Shown: piece after piece, positions 23,049 to 31,218 of the stretch | Layout: each line of letters starts with the position of its first letter | Position numbering within the stretch: the first letter of the stretch is position 1 | From: a virus | Length of the DNA: 31,877 bases | IMG/VR virus record: IMGVR_UViG_3300020421_000088 | Span: 1-31,877 of that record | Reading direction: 5' to 3' (one strand) | Notes under the pieces: generated by a model | What the model was told of the DNA's origin: nothing | Seen by the model: only the letters and a program-made list of their open reading frames with translations | The model's database searches: none | Translations under genes and position numbers: made by a program

Positions 23049-25412
23049 TTAGCTTGGGAAGCTAGCACCTGTAGGTTGTACGATAAAGTCCAATACAATA
23101 AACTCAACTGAACGTGCAGGTTGTAGGAATATCTGTCCTACTAACTGATTACGATCAATTACGTCTGGAGTATTGTTAGTATCATCCATAACAACTCTGA
23201 AAGCTGTCAGACCTTGATTAGATTGTACAGACTCTAAGTAAGGATTAACAATGTTCAGGAACCTGTTCCTAGTAGCAACTGTATTGTTTTCAAACAATAA
23301 GTAGCGTGAAGAACTTGCAACGAACTTCTTAACCCTGATAAGTAGTCTTCTTACATTGATCCTATCAAGTGCTGAAGGTTTAGCTTGTAATGTTTTCTGT
23401 CCGAAAACAACTACACCTTGACCTGGGAATGAAGCAATAGGATTAATCCTGTCTTCATATAACAAGTCTCTTTCAGCATGTGTTAGACGTGTTTTAGCCT
23501 CTAATACGTTAGCTAAGCCACCACGATTTAGACCTGCTGGTGCAAACCATTCGTGTGCTACTCTATCGTTTTGTGCTATTACACCTGGAATTACAACTGA
23601 AGGTGGTACCCAAGTTGGTAGATTAACGCTATCATCAAGAACCTTCACCCAAGGATAATAAGCAGCTGCGTAGTTTGTGTCAATAGACGATACTGCGCTA
23701 GTTGCTGCTGATATTCCATCATTCCATTGTGCAGGATCAAAAATATAGAAAGCATCGCCTCTATCTTTTACCATATCCATTGCATGATTGATTGGGTTAG
23801 GATGCAAGTTGTAAATAAGACCAGGAGTAGCTAACAAGTTAATGTCAAATTCATCCTGATTACTTACTGCGTTAATTGCCCTCTTATAAGCAACTGATCC
23901 ACTAGAAGCTGCGTTTGCGCAGTCAAATCCTTGTTGGTTTGTTGCTATTATATCACCAGCTGTCTTCTTCTTAATAGCAGGATTAGCACCGTCGAATCCA
24001 CCTTGTAGAGGAACTACGAATTTGTGCTGTGCTACGTTTGAAGTACCCAGTGTTATAAACTCAGACGCATCTGAAAATGTTGATGATCCACCAAAATCTC
24101 CTGATGATGCAGATGGGTGCCCTTTGAAGTCATTAAGACTCATAGTCACGTTAGCACCTGCTACTGCTCCTACTGGAAGCGGTGACAAGTATTCTCTATT
24201 GATCTTCTTTGAGAAGTCAAAACCGTGAAATGATGAGAAGTCTTTTTCACCTGTTGATGCATTTGATTGTACTGATACAAAAGATGCAGTTGCAACTGGT
24301 GATGCTCCAGCAGCGCCTATATTAACTGTAGGTACTGGCTGTAAGACTTTCCCGTGACCAAAAGGAACTAACGCTGCAGGTGCACCGTTCTTGATAATAT
24401 CATAATTTGATACGTAAATATACTTAGACATATTTGGCCAGTCACCATTATAGGTTAACTTACCGTCTGAATCTATTGTGACATATCTATCACCAATTTT
24501 TCTAGCAAAATAGTTTGCTGAAGTTGGGTCTAAATTAAGATTATCAAACTGTTCTACAACAACATCATCAGATTCTTTATAAGAGTTTTGGTCTATTTCT
24601 CTAACCTGTAAAGAAAAAGATCCGAAATCTGATCCTGCTATTGATCCTGCTTGTTTTACATTAGCTATAGCTATCTTGAATTTACCGTGTGTGTCAACTT
24701 CACCGTGTGATCTTAAATTAACTTTAAAAAGATTTGTAGTTGCATTATTGATCTTTTGTGATGTGATAAACGGTGTTACAGCATTCTGGTAGTCTTGCTT
24801 TAAATTAACAGCATTCAATGATCCTGTTACATTTGTAGCACCTGCCATTGCTGTTACTGGCTGAAATAACTTATATAGGTAAAATGGTGAGTCCTGACCT
24901 TGTGCCTTTGTTGACATTGGGTTAGCACTAAATACATCTCCTATGTAAGTTGCTGATGTAGAGTCTAGTGATGCTGTAAACTGGTATGATCCTGTACCAA
25001 TATTAAAAGAGCTAACAGATCCAGTAATGCTAGTCCCATTTAATTCCGCGTCTGGATTTAAATTACTAGGAGCTAATACTGCCACCTGAGTTGCGTCTGC
25101 TGATGATGATACTAGTGCACCGATACTAAGCATATTGGCTGAATAACCGCCAATACCTAAAACTCTAACAATCGTAACAGAGCCAGCACTGCGTAAGTAC
25201 TCGCGTACTGTAAATGGGACGTATAAATCTTGATCTAGACCTCCAAACATTTCCGCGAATTCATTGAAATTACGTACAATTGTAGGAACAAAAGCAGGAC
25301 CTTTTTTAGTAGGTCCGACGATTGCTGCGCCAATTTCAGCGATTCCTTGCGGAAGGAAGGAGAGATCTTTTTCACGAGTAAATACTCCCGGTGAGACAAT
25401 TCTCTCTGCCAT
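23049..25412 (-). CDS. 18: Contractile tail sheath protein (gp18-like)
   Basis: Forms the contractile sheath around the tube. The 787-aa length is larger than T4 gp18 (659 aa). The N-terminus RIVSPGVFTREKDLSFLPQG and IGAAIVGPTKKGPAFVPTIV are sheath hallmarks. The C-terminal domain has WFAPAGLNRGGLANVLEAKT, the ERDLLYEDRINPIASFPGQG strand, VVFGQKTLQAKPSALDRINV and RRLLIRVKKFVASSSRYLLF, ending in a beta strand (FIVLDFIVQPTGASF). The middle (about 130-480) carries extra Ser/Gly-rich beta domains, probably exposed on the tail surface. AATCGGAG precedes the ATG. It ends at a strong terminator. Confidence 0.95.
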   Translation of the reverse strand: MAERIVSPGVFTREKDLSFLPQGIAEIGAAIVGPTKKGPAFVPTIVRNFNEFAEMFGGLDQDLYVPFTVREYLRSAGSVTIVRVLGIGGYSANMLSIGALVSSSADATQVAVLAPSNLNPDAELNGTSITGSVSSFNIGTGSYQFTASLDSTSATYIGDVFSANPMSTKAQGQDSPFYLYKLFQPVTAMAGATNVTGSLNAVNLKQDYQNAVTPFITSQKINNATTNLFKVNLRSHGEVDTHGKFKIAIANVKQAGSIAGSDFGSFSLQVREIDQNSYKESDDVVVEQFDNLNLDPTSANYFARKIGDRYVTIDSDGKLTYNGDWPNMSKYIYVSNYDIIKNGAPAALVPFGHGKVLQPVPTVNIGAAGASPVATASFVSVQSNASTGEKDFSSFHGFDFSKKINREYLSPLPVGAVAGANVTMSLNDFKGHPSASSGDFGGSSTFSDASEFITLGTSNVAQHKFVVPLQGGFDGANPAIKKKTAGDIIATNQQGFDCANAASSGSVAYKRAINAVSNQDEFDINLLATPGLIYNLHPNPINHAMDMVKDRGDAFYIFDPAQWNDGISAATSAVSSIDTNYAAAYYPWVKVLDDSVNLPTWVPPSVVIPGVIAQNDRVAHEWFAPAGLNRGGLANVLEAKTRLTHAERDLLYEDRINPIASFPGQGVVVFGQKTLQAKPSALDRINVRRLLIRVKKFVASSSRYLLFENNTVATRNRFLNIVNPYLESVQSNQGLTAFRVVMDDTNNTPDVIDRNQLVGQIFLQPARSVEFIVLDFIVQPTGASFPS

Positions 25413-25462
25413 TATGGTTCTCCGATTATTTTGTGTTCATGAACAAAAACTTTTATTCAGGA

Positions 25463-25470
25463 ATAAATAT
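25463..25470 (-). promoter_or_regulatory. ATATTTAT element before the sheath gene
   Basis: ATATTTAT on the minus strand about 50 bases upstream of the sheath ATG, in the 87-base gap after the coiled-coil gene. The surrounding TTTAATG...AATAAAA layout is shared with the gap before the tube gene. Confidence 0.35.
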
Positions 25471-25499
25471 ACATTAAACCATTGAAAATGCAGTTGTTT

Positions 25500-25802
25500 T
25501 TATTTGTCGTCTTTTGGAGCTTCTTTTTGCTTTGGAGCAGGTGTAAATATACCAGTCTTTGGATCTAATTGACCTTGACCATACTTTTCATTAAAAGTCT
25601 GTGCTAGCTGCTGCTCTGATTCTTGTAAGTTGCTTAACTCATCTAATAGTGATTCTTCTAAAGTCTCAAGCTGCTCAGCTGCTTTTTCATGCTGTATCTG
25701 CTGCATCTTTAAATTACCCATTCTCATCTGTATATTTTGATAAGATTCTTGTACGTCCTGTAGACTCTTAAGTTCATCATCTGTGAATTTTACTTCTGAC
25801 AT
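25500..25802 (-). CDS. Small coiled-coil protein upstream of sheath
   Basis: 100 aa, unrecognised. The start is the ATG at 25802 (MSEVKFTDDE), chosen because TGAGGA lies just before it. An upstream in-frame ATG nine codons earlier has no ribosome binding site of its own. Residues 8-70 are a Gln/Glu-rich coiled coil (QQIQHEKAAEQLETLEESLL), followed by YGQGQLDPKTGIF and a Lys/Pro-rich tail ending KDDK. It could be a small assembly factor or chaperone for the neighbouring sheath or fibre proteins, by position only. Confidence 0.65.
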   Translation of the reverse strand: MSEVKFTDDELKSLQDVQESYQNIQMRMGNLKMQQIQHEKAAEQLETLEESLLDELSNLQESEQQLAQTFNEKYGQGQLDPKTGIFTPAPKQKEAPKDDK

Positions 25803-25871
25803 TTTATTTTCCTCATAATTAATTTTCATAACCAGTTATATATATTATCTTAAATTTTCAAAATTAAATTT

Positions 25872-26171
25872 TTATTCATTGTCATTAAAAATGGAATCTT
25901 CAGACCACCAGTCACTACTGCTAGAAAAGATACCTAATATCTCTGATTGTGTATACTCTTTAGACTTTGTTGTCAAATTACTTACTGAACTTGGCATGCT
26001 TCCTTCATATTTTACGTATGTATAAGATCCTGAGACATCAGTATTGAATTCTTGCCCTGAAGAAGTTACTTCTCTATATCCAGGAAATTTATGTAGCGCA
26101 GTAACCTGTGTTACATCTAGGCTGCCTGTCTCTGCTGTACTAAAAATTACCCATTTATGATTGGTGTACAT
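25872..26171 (-). CDS. Small unknown protein, Ser-rich
   Basis: 99 aa, unrecognised. The start is set at ATG 26171 (MYTNHKWVIF) because GGAG lies 7 bases upstream; an ATG six codons earlier lacks one. It overlaps the end of the preceding gene by 17 bases in another frame. The sequence is Ser/Thr-rich with aromatic strands (SYTYVKYEGSM) and an acidic end (SSSDWWSEDSIFNDNE). No catalytic motif, signal peptide or membrane helix is visible. Its position between fibre and sheath genes suggests a minor virion component. Confidence 0.55.
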   Translation of the reverse strand: MYTNHKWVIFSTAETGSLDVTQVTALHKFPGYREVTSSGQEFNTDVSGSYTYVKYEGSMPSSVSNLTTKSKEYTQSEILGIFSSSSDWWSEDSIFNDNE

Positions 26172-26451
26172 AAAATGGCTCCAATGCATATTTATCCTGA
26201 CCTGTATTTGTTCCGTCCCACCAACACTTACATACTGGACAAAAAGATCCTGTTACTAGTGAGCCTGATTCATCTTCACTAGAGTCTAAATTATTTTCCT
26301 CTACATCTACAAGTACTGATCCTGAATCATGTGATTCTAATGATATTATTTTATAGCTGTCATTATCACACACATATGCTGAGCTTGATAGTTCTGTCCC
26401 ATCATTACATTCTTCAGGATATGATTTGTGTGTTAATCTTGGTACATACAT
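26155..26451 (-). CDS. Small unknown acidic protein with a Cys cluster
   Basis: 98 aa, unrecognised. AGGAG lies before the ATG. The middle is very acidic (DVEENNLDSSEDESGS). A C-P-V-C-K-C-W-W stretch near residue 70, and single Cys residues near 15 and 28, might bind a metal or form disulphides. It ends PFYVHQS, overlapping the next gene. Together with the next gene it could be read as one frameshifted protein, but each has its own start signal. Position suggests a small fibre-associated protein. Confidence 0.55.
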   Translation of the reverse strand: MYVPRLTHKSYPEECNDGTELSSSAYVCDNDSYKIISLESHDSGSVLVDVEENNLDSSEDESGSLVTGSFCPVCKCWWDGTNTGQDKYALEPFYVHQS

Positions 26452-26461
26452 ATTTTTTCTC

Positions 26462-27250
26462 CTATAACACTCTTATACCAACGTTTAGTGCTCCTATCTG
26501 TGCTCCGTAGTTATACCACTGAAATCTCATTGAATCTGAAGTAGCTGTAAATGAGTTATGTCTTATAAATGATGCTTTAATTTGATTACTTGCGTAGCCA
26601 CTGCTAGATGCTTCATAATAGACGTAGCCAGTCGCGCTTACTCCTGTTCCGCTTGAACCAGTCCCTCCGGAAGACTTACGTACCCACTTTCCATACTGTG
26701 ATGTACTCGTCTGAAAATTGAGGCTAAATGTAAGACCTGAAACTTTATAGCTTCCGCTGTCCATTTGATAACGGTATCTGTCACTAGAAACACTTCGAGG
26801 ATTATTACTAGCCTGTCTCCAATTACTATAATATTGATTTGGATTAAGCAAATTAGATCCATCAGTTCCTGTTAGGTCGTATCTATAGAGCTGCGGATCT
26901 CCTCGCCAACCTTGATAATGGATTTGGGTCGTATACATAAAATATATTTCTACTGTTTCACCTACTATTGATCCATTTGCGTAATCCGAACTAGAAAAGT
27001 CTACATCGTATGTTTTTAGAGATGTTCCACCATCACTAGTAAACAATGAATTTGATGCGTCCCAAGTTGTTGGATAATAACCAGCAGAGGCTGTGCTTCC
27101 GCCGCCTCCGCCGCCATCGTCACCTCCGCCTCCACTATCAGGCACATCGACACCTAAGACATTTGATATTGTATCTGAATCATAAGTTACTGTTCCAACT
27201 TTTGAAATGTCTGCAGTTGCAACAGTTCCTATTTTTGAAATGTCTGGCAT
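26462..27250 (-). CDS. Fibre-like protein with poly-Gly linker
   Basis: 262 aa. It begins with a short repeated motif (DISKIGTVATADISKVGTV) followed by a Gly/Asp linker (SGGGGDDGGGGGGS at about 39-52). The remaining 200 residues are Tyr/Ser/Gly-rich beta sequence (TTQIHYQGWRGDPQLYRYDL) typical of a receptor-binding or fibre tip domain. No enzyme motif is visible. It starts 2 bases after the long fibre gene, with little ribosome binding site, so it is probably translated together with it. It could be a tip attached to that fibre; this is inference. Confidence 0.6.
   Translation of the reverse strand: MPDISKIGTVATADISKVGTVTYDSDTISNVLGVDVPDSGGGGDDGGGGGGSTASAGYYPTTWDASNSLFTSDGGTSLKTYDVDFSSSDYANGSIVGETVEIYFMYTTQIHYQGWRGDPQLYRYDLTGTDGSNLLNPNQYYSNWRQASNNPRSVSSDRYRYQMDSGSYKVSGLTFSLNFQTSTSQYGKWVRKSSGGTGSSGTGVSATGYVYYEASSSGYASNQIKASFIRHNSFTATSDSMRFQWYNYGAQIGALNVGIRVL
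27098..27140. repeat. GC-rich tract encoding poly-Gly linker
   Basis: A run of CCG/CCT/CCA triplets on the plus strand encodes the Gly/Asp linker of the 262-aa protein. Similar tracts occur three times in the adjacent fibre gene. Confidence 0.7.
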
Positions 27251-27251
27251 A

Positions 27252-30200
27252 TTATGATAGAGTAACTGATGTTCTATCTGGATTAAAATAAATTAAGCAA
27301 TCATTGTATGGCGCATGTCCGCCAGTATTGTTTTGTGCATTTTTCTGTATAACATTTCCGACAATTCTTACAAAGTGACCAGATGTTGCAGTTGGTGTAA
27401 TATCATATCCACCTAATTTTGTTCCTGATACATAGACCTCTGCTCCAATTTCTGGTGCATCTTCCATCATCTTATCCTCAAGCCTTATTACACCCTCAAT
27501 TAACATTCCAACTTCATAAGACTTTCCTGTTCCACATGCAATTGCCATTATATTTGTTGATCCAGAATTAGCTGTTGATGCTATTGCACCATACCAATGT
27601 CCTTCTTCTGCGGTACTAGCATCTTGCCTCAAGACATATAATTTTCCTCTTTCGACATCAGAGGTACCTACTTTTAAAACTTTTCCGCTAAATGCATGCG
27701 CTTCTGGAGAAGCACTAGAAGTTCCATAACTACTACTAGTTGATGATTCCCAACCAGAGTTATCGTATGGTCCTAATGAGTAAACAGTATTGAAAGGTGA
27801 TAATGAAGGAAATCCACTTTGTGTAACTGCATTTCTCTCTTCTTGAGGTGCAGATGTTCCAATTACAGTTAGTGGAACACCGTCTCCTAATTCCACAGAG
27901 TTTCTTGCTGTTACTTTCAATGGGCCTGTACCTATCGGAGATCCTACTGCAAACTGATCTGGCATTTGCTTTGTGCTTTGGCTAACTTCTGAGCTTTGTA
28001 GCTTAGTCTGATTGGGCTGGTCAACAGTAAAAACTCCTTCACCTGCTATAAGAATAGATCCTGTGCCTAACATTCTTACAGTTGGATCTGCAGTTGTCTT
28101 TTCAGTTGATGACCCCATACTTGATGAGAAATGTGCAAAACCTTCTCTATCAATTGTTGCAGTTGGTCCTGCTACTCCTAGCTTATATGTTCCATCATTA
28201 TAAGCTTCAAAAAGTGGCAATCCAAATTTTGTCGCAACAGAAAAGAAAGATGATGTTACTTCCCTTGATCCTTCAGCTCCTTGATATGGTCCATCTCCCC
28301 AGTCATCAGATACTGAAAACATTTCTACAGAGCTTTTATTTTGTGCAAGAATTAGAGAACCTGTTCCATGTAATTTTAATGTTGCTTTGCTTAGAGTTGT
28401 TAGCGAATCTAAACTGCCAGTTTCAGAACCGATACCATAAGTACTTTGACTAATAAAAAAATTACCTTCTCTATCTAGGATTCTCTTATCTTCTTGCCCC
28501 ATAGTAAAAGTACTGTCATTATGTACAGAGAACATCTGAAGTCCGAATGGTGATACTGCGGTAAATGCAGTGGAAGAAGTAAACTCTGTAACTTCTGTTC
28601 CTAAGACATCTGTAGATCCTACACTAAATTGACCTGATCTCGCATCTTCTGATACTACATTGAATACTTGTCCTATTCCTGATACTTTTAAACTAGCATC
28701 TCCGTCCTGACTAGCTGTGTAAACTGATTCAGGATGTGTAGCTCCTGAGATATGCATTGTCATATTTCTTTTTAAAAAGAATTCTTGAGTTGTCTTGGGA
28801 AGAGGCCATTCTAAAGTACTGTCTTCGTAAAATGTAAATATTGGCAGACCAAACGTACTGTTCATTGATATAATAGCACTAGCAGTCATAAATGTAACTG
28901 GTGACCAACTACCTGTTTCTATTCCTGTAGCATTGTACGAATACTTGTTATCAACAGAAAACATTTGACCCTGTGTTCCTAGTATGCTCATAACAGATCC
29001 GGATCCATGAACTTCTAATGTCGCTATGTTACCAGAAACAGGTACAGCAGATGTGCTTATAAATAGAGCTGGGTTCCTAGGGCTTGATCCTGTTAGTTCT
29101 AGTGATGCATTTGCATATTTTATATCGCCTGCAGCTGTCCAAATACTACTTCCACCTCCTCCGCCGCCTCCGCTGGCATCGTCCCAAACTACTTTAGATC
29201 CATCCCACTTTAAAAATTGTCCTGATGAGGGAGAGTCTTGACCTATTTTTGTAACTTCTCCTGAGCCATCTATTGTTATTGCAGCTGTTCCGCCTGCCTC
29301 TGTTATACTACCACCGTCATCTAATATTATATTGCCTGCTACTGATAGATTATTTGCTCCAGGATCTGCAGAACTTCCTACTCTTACACCACCAACAAAA
29401 ACACCGTAATCTTCAACGTAAAGCCTACCGTCACCAGGGTCTGATGATGTTGTACCAACTCTTAATGCATCAATCCTAGCATAGTCGTTGACAAATAAAT
29501 CTCCGCCTACAGTTAAATTACTTCCGTCAAATGTTAAATCAGAGTCTCCTTCAATTGTTGTTGAATTTGTCCATATCGCAACCTGATTATTTGAAGGTGT
29601 GCCTGTATTTGATACATTTCCACCTCCTCCGCCGCCTCCGCCGCCGGATCCTAGACTTGAGCTGACATCTGTTCCGTTTACTAATATCATTCCAAATGAT
29701 GCTGTGGAATTATTTGATCCTGATATTTCTACACCACCATTTGAGCTTCCTGTTATAATTAAGGGTTGTGCAAATGATCCTAGTGTAACTTTATTATCTG
29801 AAAATGCCTCTATTACAGGCGTTCCCGAAATTGTGTTAACACTAAATAAAGATCCACTTAACTCGTCTGTCACAGCAAATAGTTGACCTTGTGTTCCTTT
29901 TACTTCTAAAACTTTAGATCCAGATCCCTCTACTAAAAATGTATTTACAGATGAACTCATACTTCCACTTAAATGCAGTGCAGGAAACCCTAACCCAGAA
30001 GTAGAACCGGTTATCATTAGATTGCCAGTTGTCGCCTGTATTGATCCTGTTGCAGCAAATATACCTGAGCCTCCGCCGCCACCTCCTCCTGCAGCAGCGA
30101 ATGTAATCGAATCACCACCAGCATTTGTAGTGAGTGTCATATTTGATCCAGCAACAAGTGTTAATGTGTCTGTTGTTGTATCTGCTACTACATCACTTTG

Positions 30201-30395
30201 TCCTGAAACAGATATTGTCTTAAATGAATATTCATTAGTTTCTCCACCACCTGCAGATCCTACTCTTGAAGCAATTGAAGATGAAAAGTTTGTTCTTAGC
30301 TCTTCAGTTCCAATAATTACTGCATTACTTGCTGATACATCTACTGATGCAATTTCTCTACTAGCTGTAATATCTGTTGTTGTTATAATCGGCAT
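27252..30395 (-). CDS. Long tail fibre protein, 1047 aa
   Basis: Structural fibre. The N-terminus (MPIITTTDITASREIASVDV) shares ITTTDITAS-type simplicity with other marine phage fibres, as I recall them. The body is made of repeated Ser/Gly/Thr beta modules: GTQGQLFAVTDELSGSLFSV recurs as GTQGQMFSVDNK, and GSGS-(3)-V/L-G repeats occur at many points. Three poly-Gly linkers lie at about residues 103-109, 250-258 and 408-414. The C-terminal 150 residues (RGKLYVLRQDASTAEEGHWY, then VYVSGTKLGGYDITPTATSG) form a different domain, likely the tip or an oligomerisation unit. AGGA precedes the ATG. There is no enzymatic motif. Confidence 0.8.
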   Translation of the reverse strand: MPIITTTDITASREIASVDVSASNAVIIGTEELRTNFSSSIASRVGSAGGGETNEYSFKTISVSGQSDVVADTTTDTLTLVAGSNMTLTTNAGGDSITFAAAGGGGGGGSGIFAATGSIQATTGNLMITGSTSGLGFPALHLSGSMSSSVNTFLVEGSGSKVLEVKGTQGQLFAVTDELSGSLFSVNTISGTPVIEAFSDNKVTLGSFAQPLIITGSSNGGVEISGSNNSTASFGMILVNGTDVSSSLGSGGGGGGGGGNVSNTGTPSNNQVAIWTNSTTIEGDSDLTFDGSNLTVGGDLFVNDYARIDALRVGTTSSDPGDGRLYVEDYGVFVGGVRVGSSADPGANNLSVAGNIILDDGGSITEAGGTAAITIDGSGEVTKIGQDSPSSGQFLKWDGSKVVWDDASGGGGGGGSSIWTAAGDIKYANASLELTGSSPRNPALFISTSAVPVSGNIATLEVHGSGSVMSILGTQGQMFSVDNKYSYNATGIETGSWSPVTFMTASAIISMNSTFGLPIFTFYEDSTLEWPLPKTTQEFFLKRNMTMHISGATHPESVYTASQDGDASLKVSGIGQVFNVVSEDARSGQFSVGSTDVLGTEVTEFTSSTAFTAVSPFGLQMFSVHNDSTFTMGQEDKRILDREGNFFISQSTYGIGSETGSLDSLTTLSKATLKLHGTGSLILAQNKSSVEMFSVSDDWGDGPYQGAEGSREVTSSFFSVATKFGLPLFEAYNDGTYKLGVAGPTATIDREGFAHFSSSMGSSTEKTTADPTVRMLGTGSILIAGEGVFTVDQPNQTKLQSSEVSQSTKQMPDQFAVGSPIGTGPLKVTARNSVELGDGVPLTVIGTSAPQEERNAVTQSGFPSLSPFNTVYSLGPYDNSGWESSTSSSYGTSSASPEAHAFSGKVLKVGTSDVERGKLYVLRQDASTAEEGHWYGAIASTANSGSTNIMAIACGTGKSYEVGMLIEGVIRLEDKMMEDAPEIGAEVYVSGTKLGGYDITPTATSGHFVRIVGNVIQKNAQNNTGGHAPYNDCLIYFNPDRTSVTLS
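29151..29175. repeat. Poly-Gly-encoding tract (fibre linker 3)
   Basis: A CCT/CCG triplet run encoding ASGGGGGGGSS in the fibre, directly followed by a new SIWTAAGDI beta module. Confidence 0.65.
29620..29646. repeat. Poly-Gly-encoding tract (fibre linker 2)
   Basis: A CCT/CCG triplet run encoding nine consecutive glycines, the longest of the tracts, followed by NVSNTGTPSNNQVAIW. Confidence 0.65.
30069..30092. repeat. Poly-Gly-encoding tract (fibre linker 1)
   Basis: A CCG/CCT triplet run encoding seven glycines before SGIFAATGSIQ, the start of a beta module resembling the one after linker 3. Confidence 0.65.
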
Positions 30396-30413
30396 TTAAA
30401 TTTCCTATATTCT

Positions 30414-30421
30414 ATAAATAT
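30414..30421 (-). promoter_or_regulatory. ATATTTAT element before the fibre gene
   Basis: ATATTTAT on the minus strand, 18 bases before the fibre ATG, in a 30-base gap. It overlaps no coding sequence. Candidate promoter or processing site. Confidence 0.3.
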
Positions 30422-30425
30422 CATT

Positions 30426-31217
30426 CTATACGATATTGAATCTCGCTCGTTGTGCATCAAAATTTTGTTTTATCTCTGCTGCTGTTAGTGATTTATTGTA
30501 TACTCTAGCTATTGCTATTCTTCCGTTTAAATTATAGCCTGAATTTTGATAGTTTCCGTGTGAAAGATTACCTATTCTAAAAGTAGCTGTCTCATTGTTG
30601 TGACCACCTAATATTGTAGAAAGTGAGCCATTTGAAGTTTGCTCGTCTGATGCCAGCACATTGTTTACATAAATATACATGCCATTTGTCTCATCTACTG
30701 TTAGTACTACATGCTGATAATTTCCTTGAGTTGTATTTACTGGTGTATGCAAATTAGTTCCTGGATAATAAACTCTATTATTCCCTGATGTTATTCTTAC
30801 AGTTCCACCAAATCTGTCATTACTAGTGCCGCCGATATTTATATTGTACTCATCAGTGTTACTTTGAAATGACCCCATTCCCATAACACAGCATGCGCTG
30901 TTCTGAGTGTGAGCATCAATTACTACCTCAAATGAAAACTGCTGTGCTGTGTTTATTGCATCGTCATTTAAACCACTTAGAGAACTATCATTACCAAAAT
31001 CTACATAATCGTTTGATCCATCAAAGTCTATATAGTGATTTCCATTTTGTTGTGTCCACCCATGTGAAGGACCATTTGTTAGAGTTCCGTGATTTTGATA
31101 CGGTGATAGGTCATACCAAGTTGTTCCTGATCTGGGGTAGCTATTTATATCACTGGCGTCTAGATTTAGAACTAACCTATCTGATGCTACAATATCTGGT
31201 CCTGCTGATGATCCCAT
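30426..31217 (-). CDS. LamG/concanavalin-like adhesin, 263 aa
   Basis: Probably a carbohydrate-binding tail adhesin. The start is ATG 31217 (MGSSAGPDIVASDRLVLNLD); an in-frame TTG 11 codons upstream lies inside the previous gene. LamG/ConA-like jelly-roll features are visible: LVLNLDASDINSY, SGTTWYDLSPYQNHGTL, IDFDGSNDYVDFGNDSSL, FSFEVVIDAHTQ, and VYNKSLTAAEIKQNFDAQR at the end. The D-G-S-x-D-Y segment and the terminal Q-N-F-D-A-Q-R are shared with the next gene upstream, so the two are tandem paralogues. No signal peptide is needed, as it is assembled on the virion. Confidence 0.75.
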   Translation of the reverse strand: MGSSAGPDIVASDRLVLNLDASDINSYPRSGTTWYDLSPYQNHGTLTNGPSHGWTQQNGNHYIDFDGSNDYVDFGNDSSLSGLNDDAINTAQQFSFEVVIDAHTQNSACCVMGMGSFQSNTDEYNINIGGTSNDRFGGTVRITSGNNRVYYPGTNLHTPVNTTQGNYQHVVLTVDETNGMYIYVNNVLASDEQTSNGSLSTILGGHNNETATFRIGNLSHGNYQNSGYNLNGRIAIARVYNKSLTAAEIKQNFDAQRARFNIV

Positions 31218-31218
31218 T

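Noticed and set aside
25872-26451. One gene broken by a frameshift
   Set aside because: The second frame has its own ATG with GGAG at correct spacing, and the first ends naturally; no slippery site was seen in the overlap.
27098-30092. Possible CRISPR or microsatellite array from repeated GC-rich tracts
   Set aside because: Spacing is irregular (hundreds of bases), the tracts are in frame and encode glycine linkers, and there are no unique spacers.
29599-30399. Plus-strand frames encoding proline runs
   Set aside because: The proline runs are the antisense of the poly-Gly linkers in the fibre gene.
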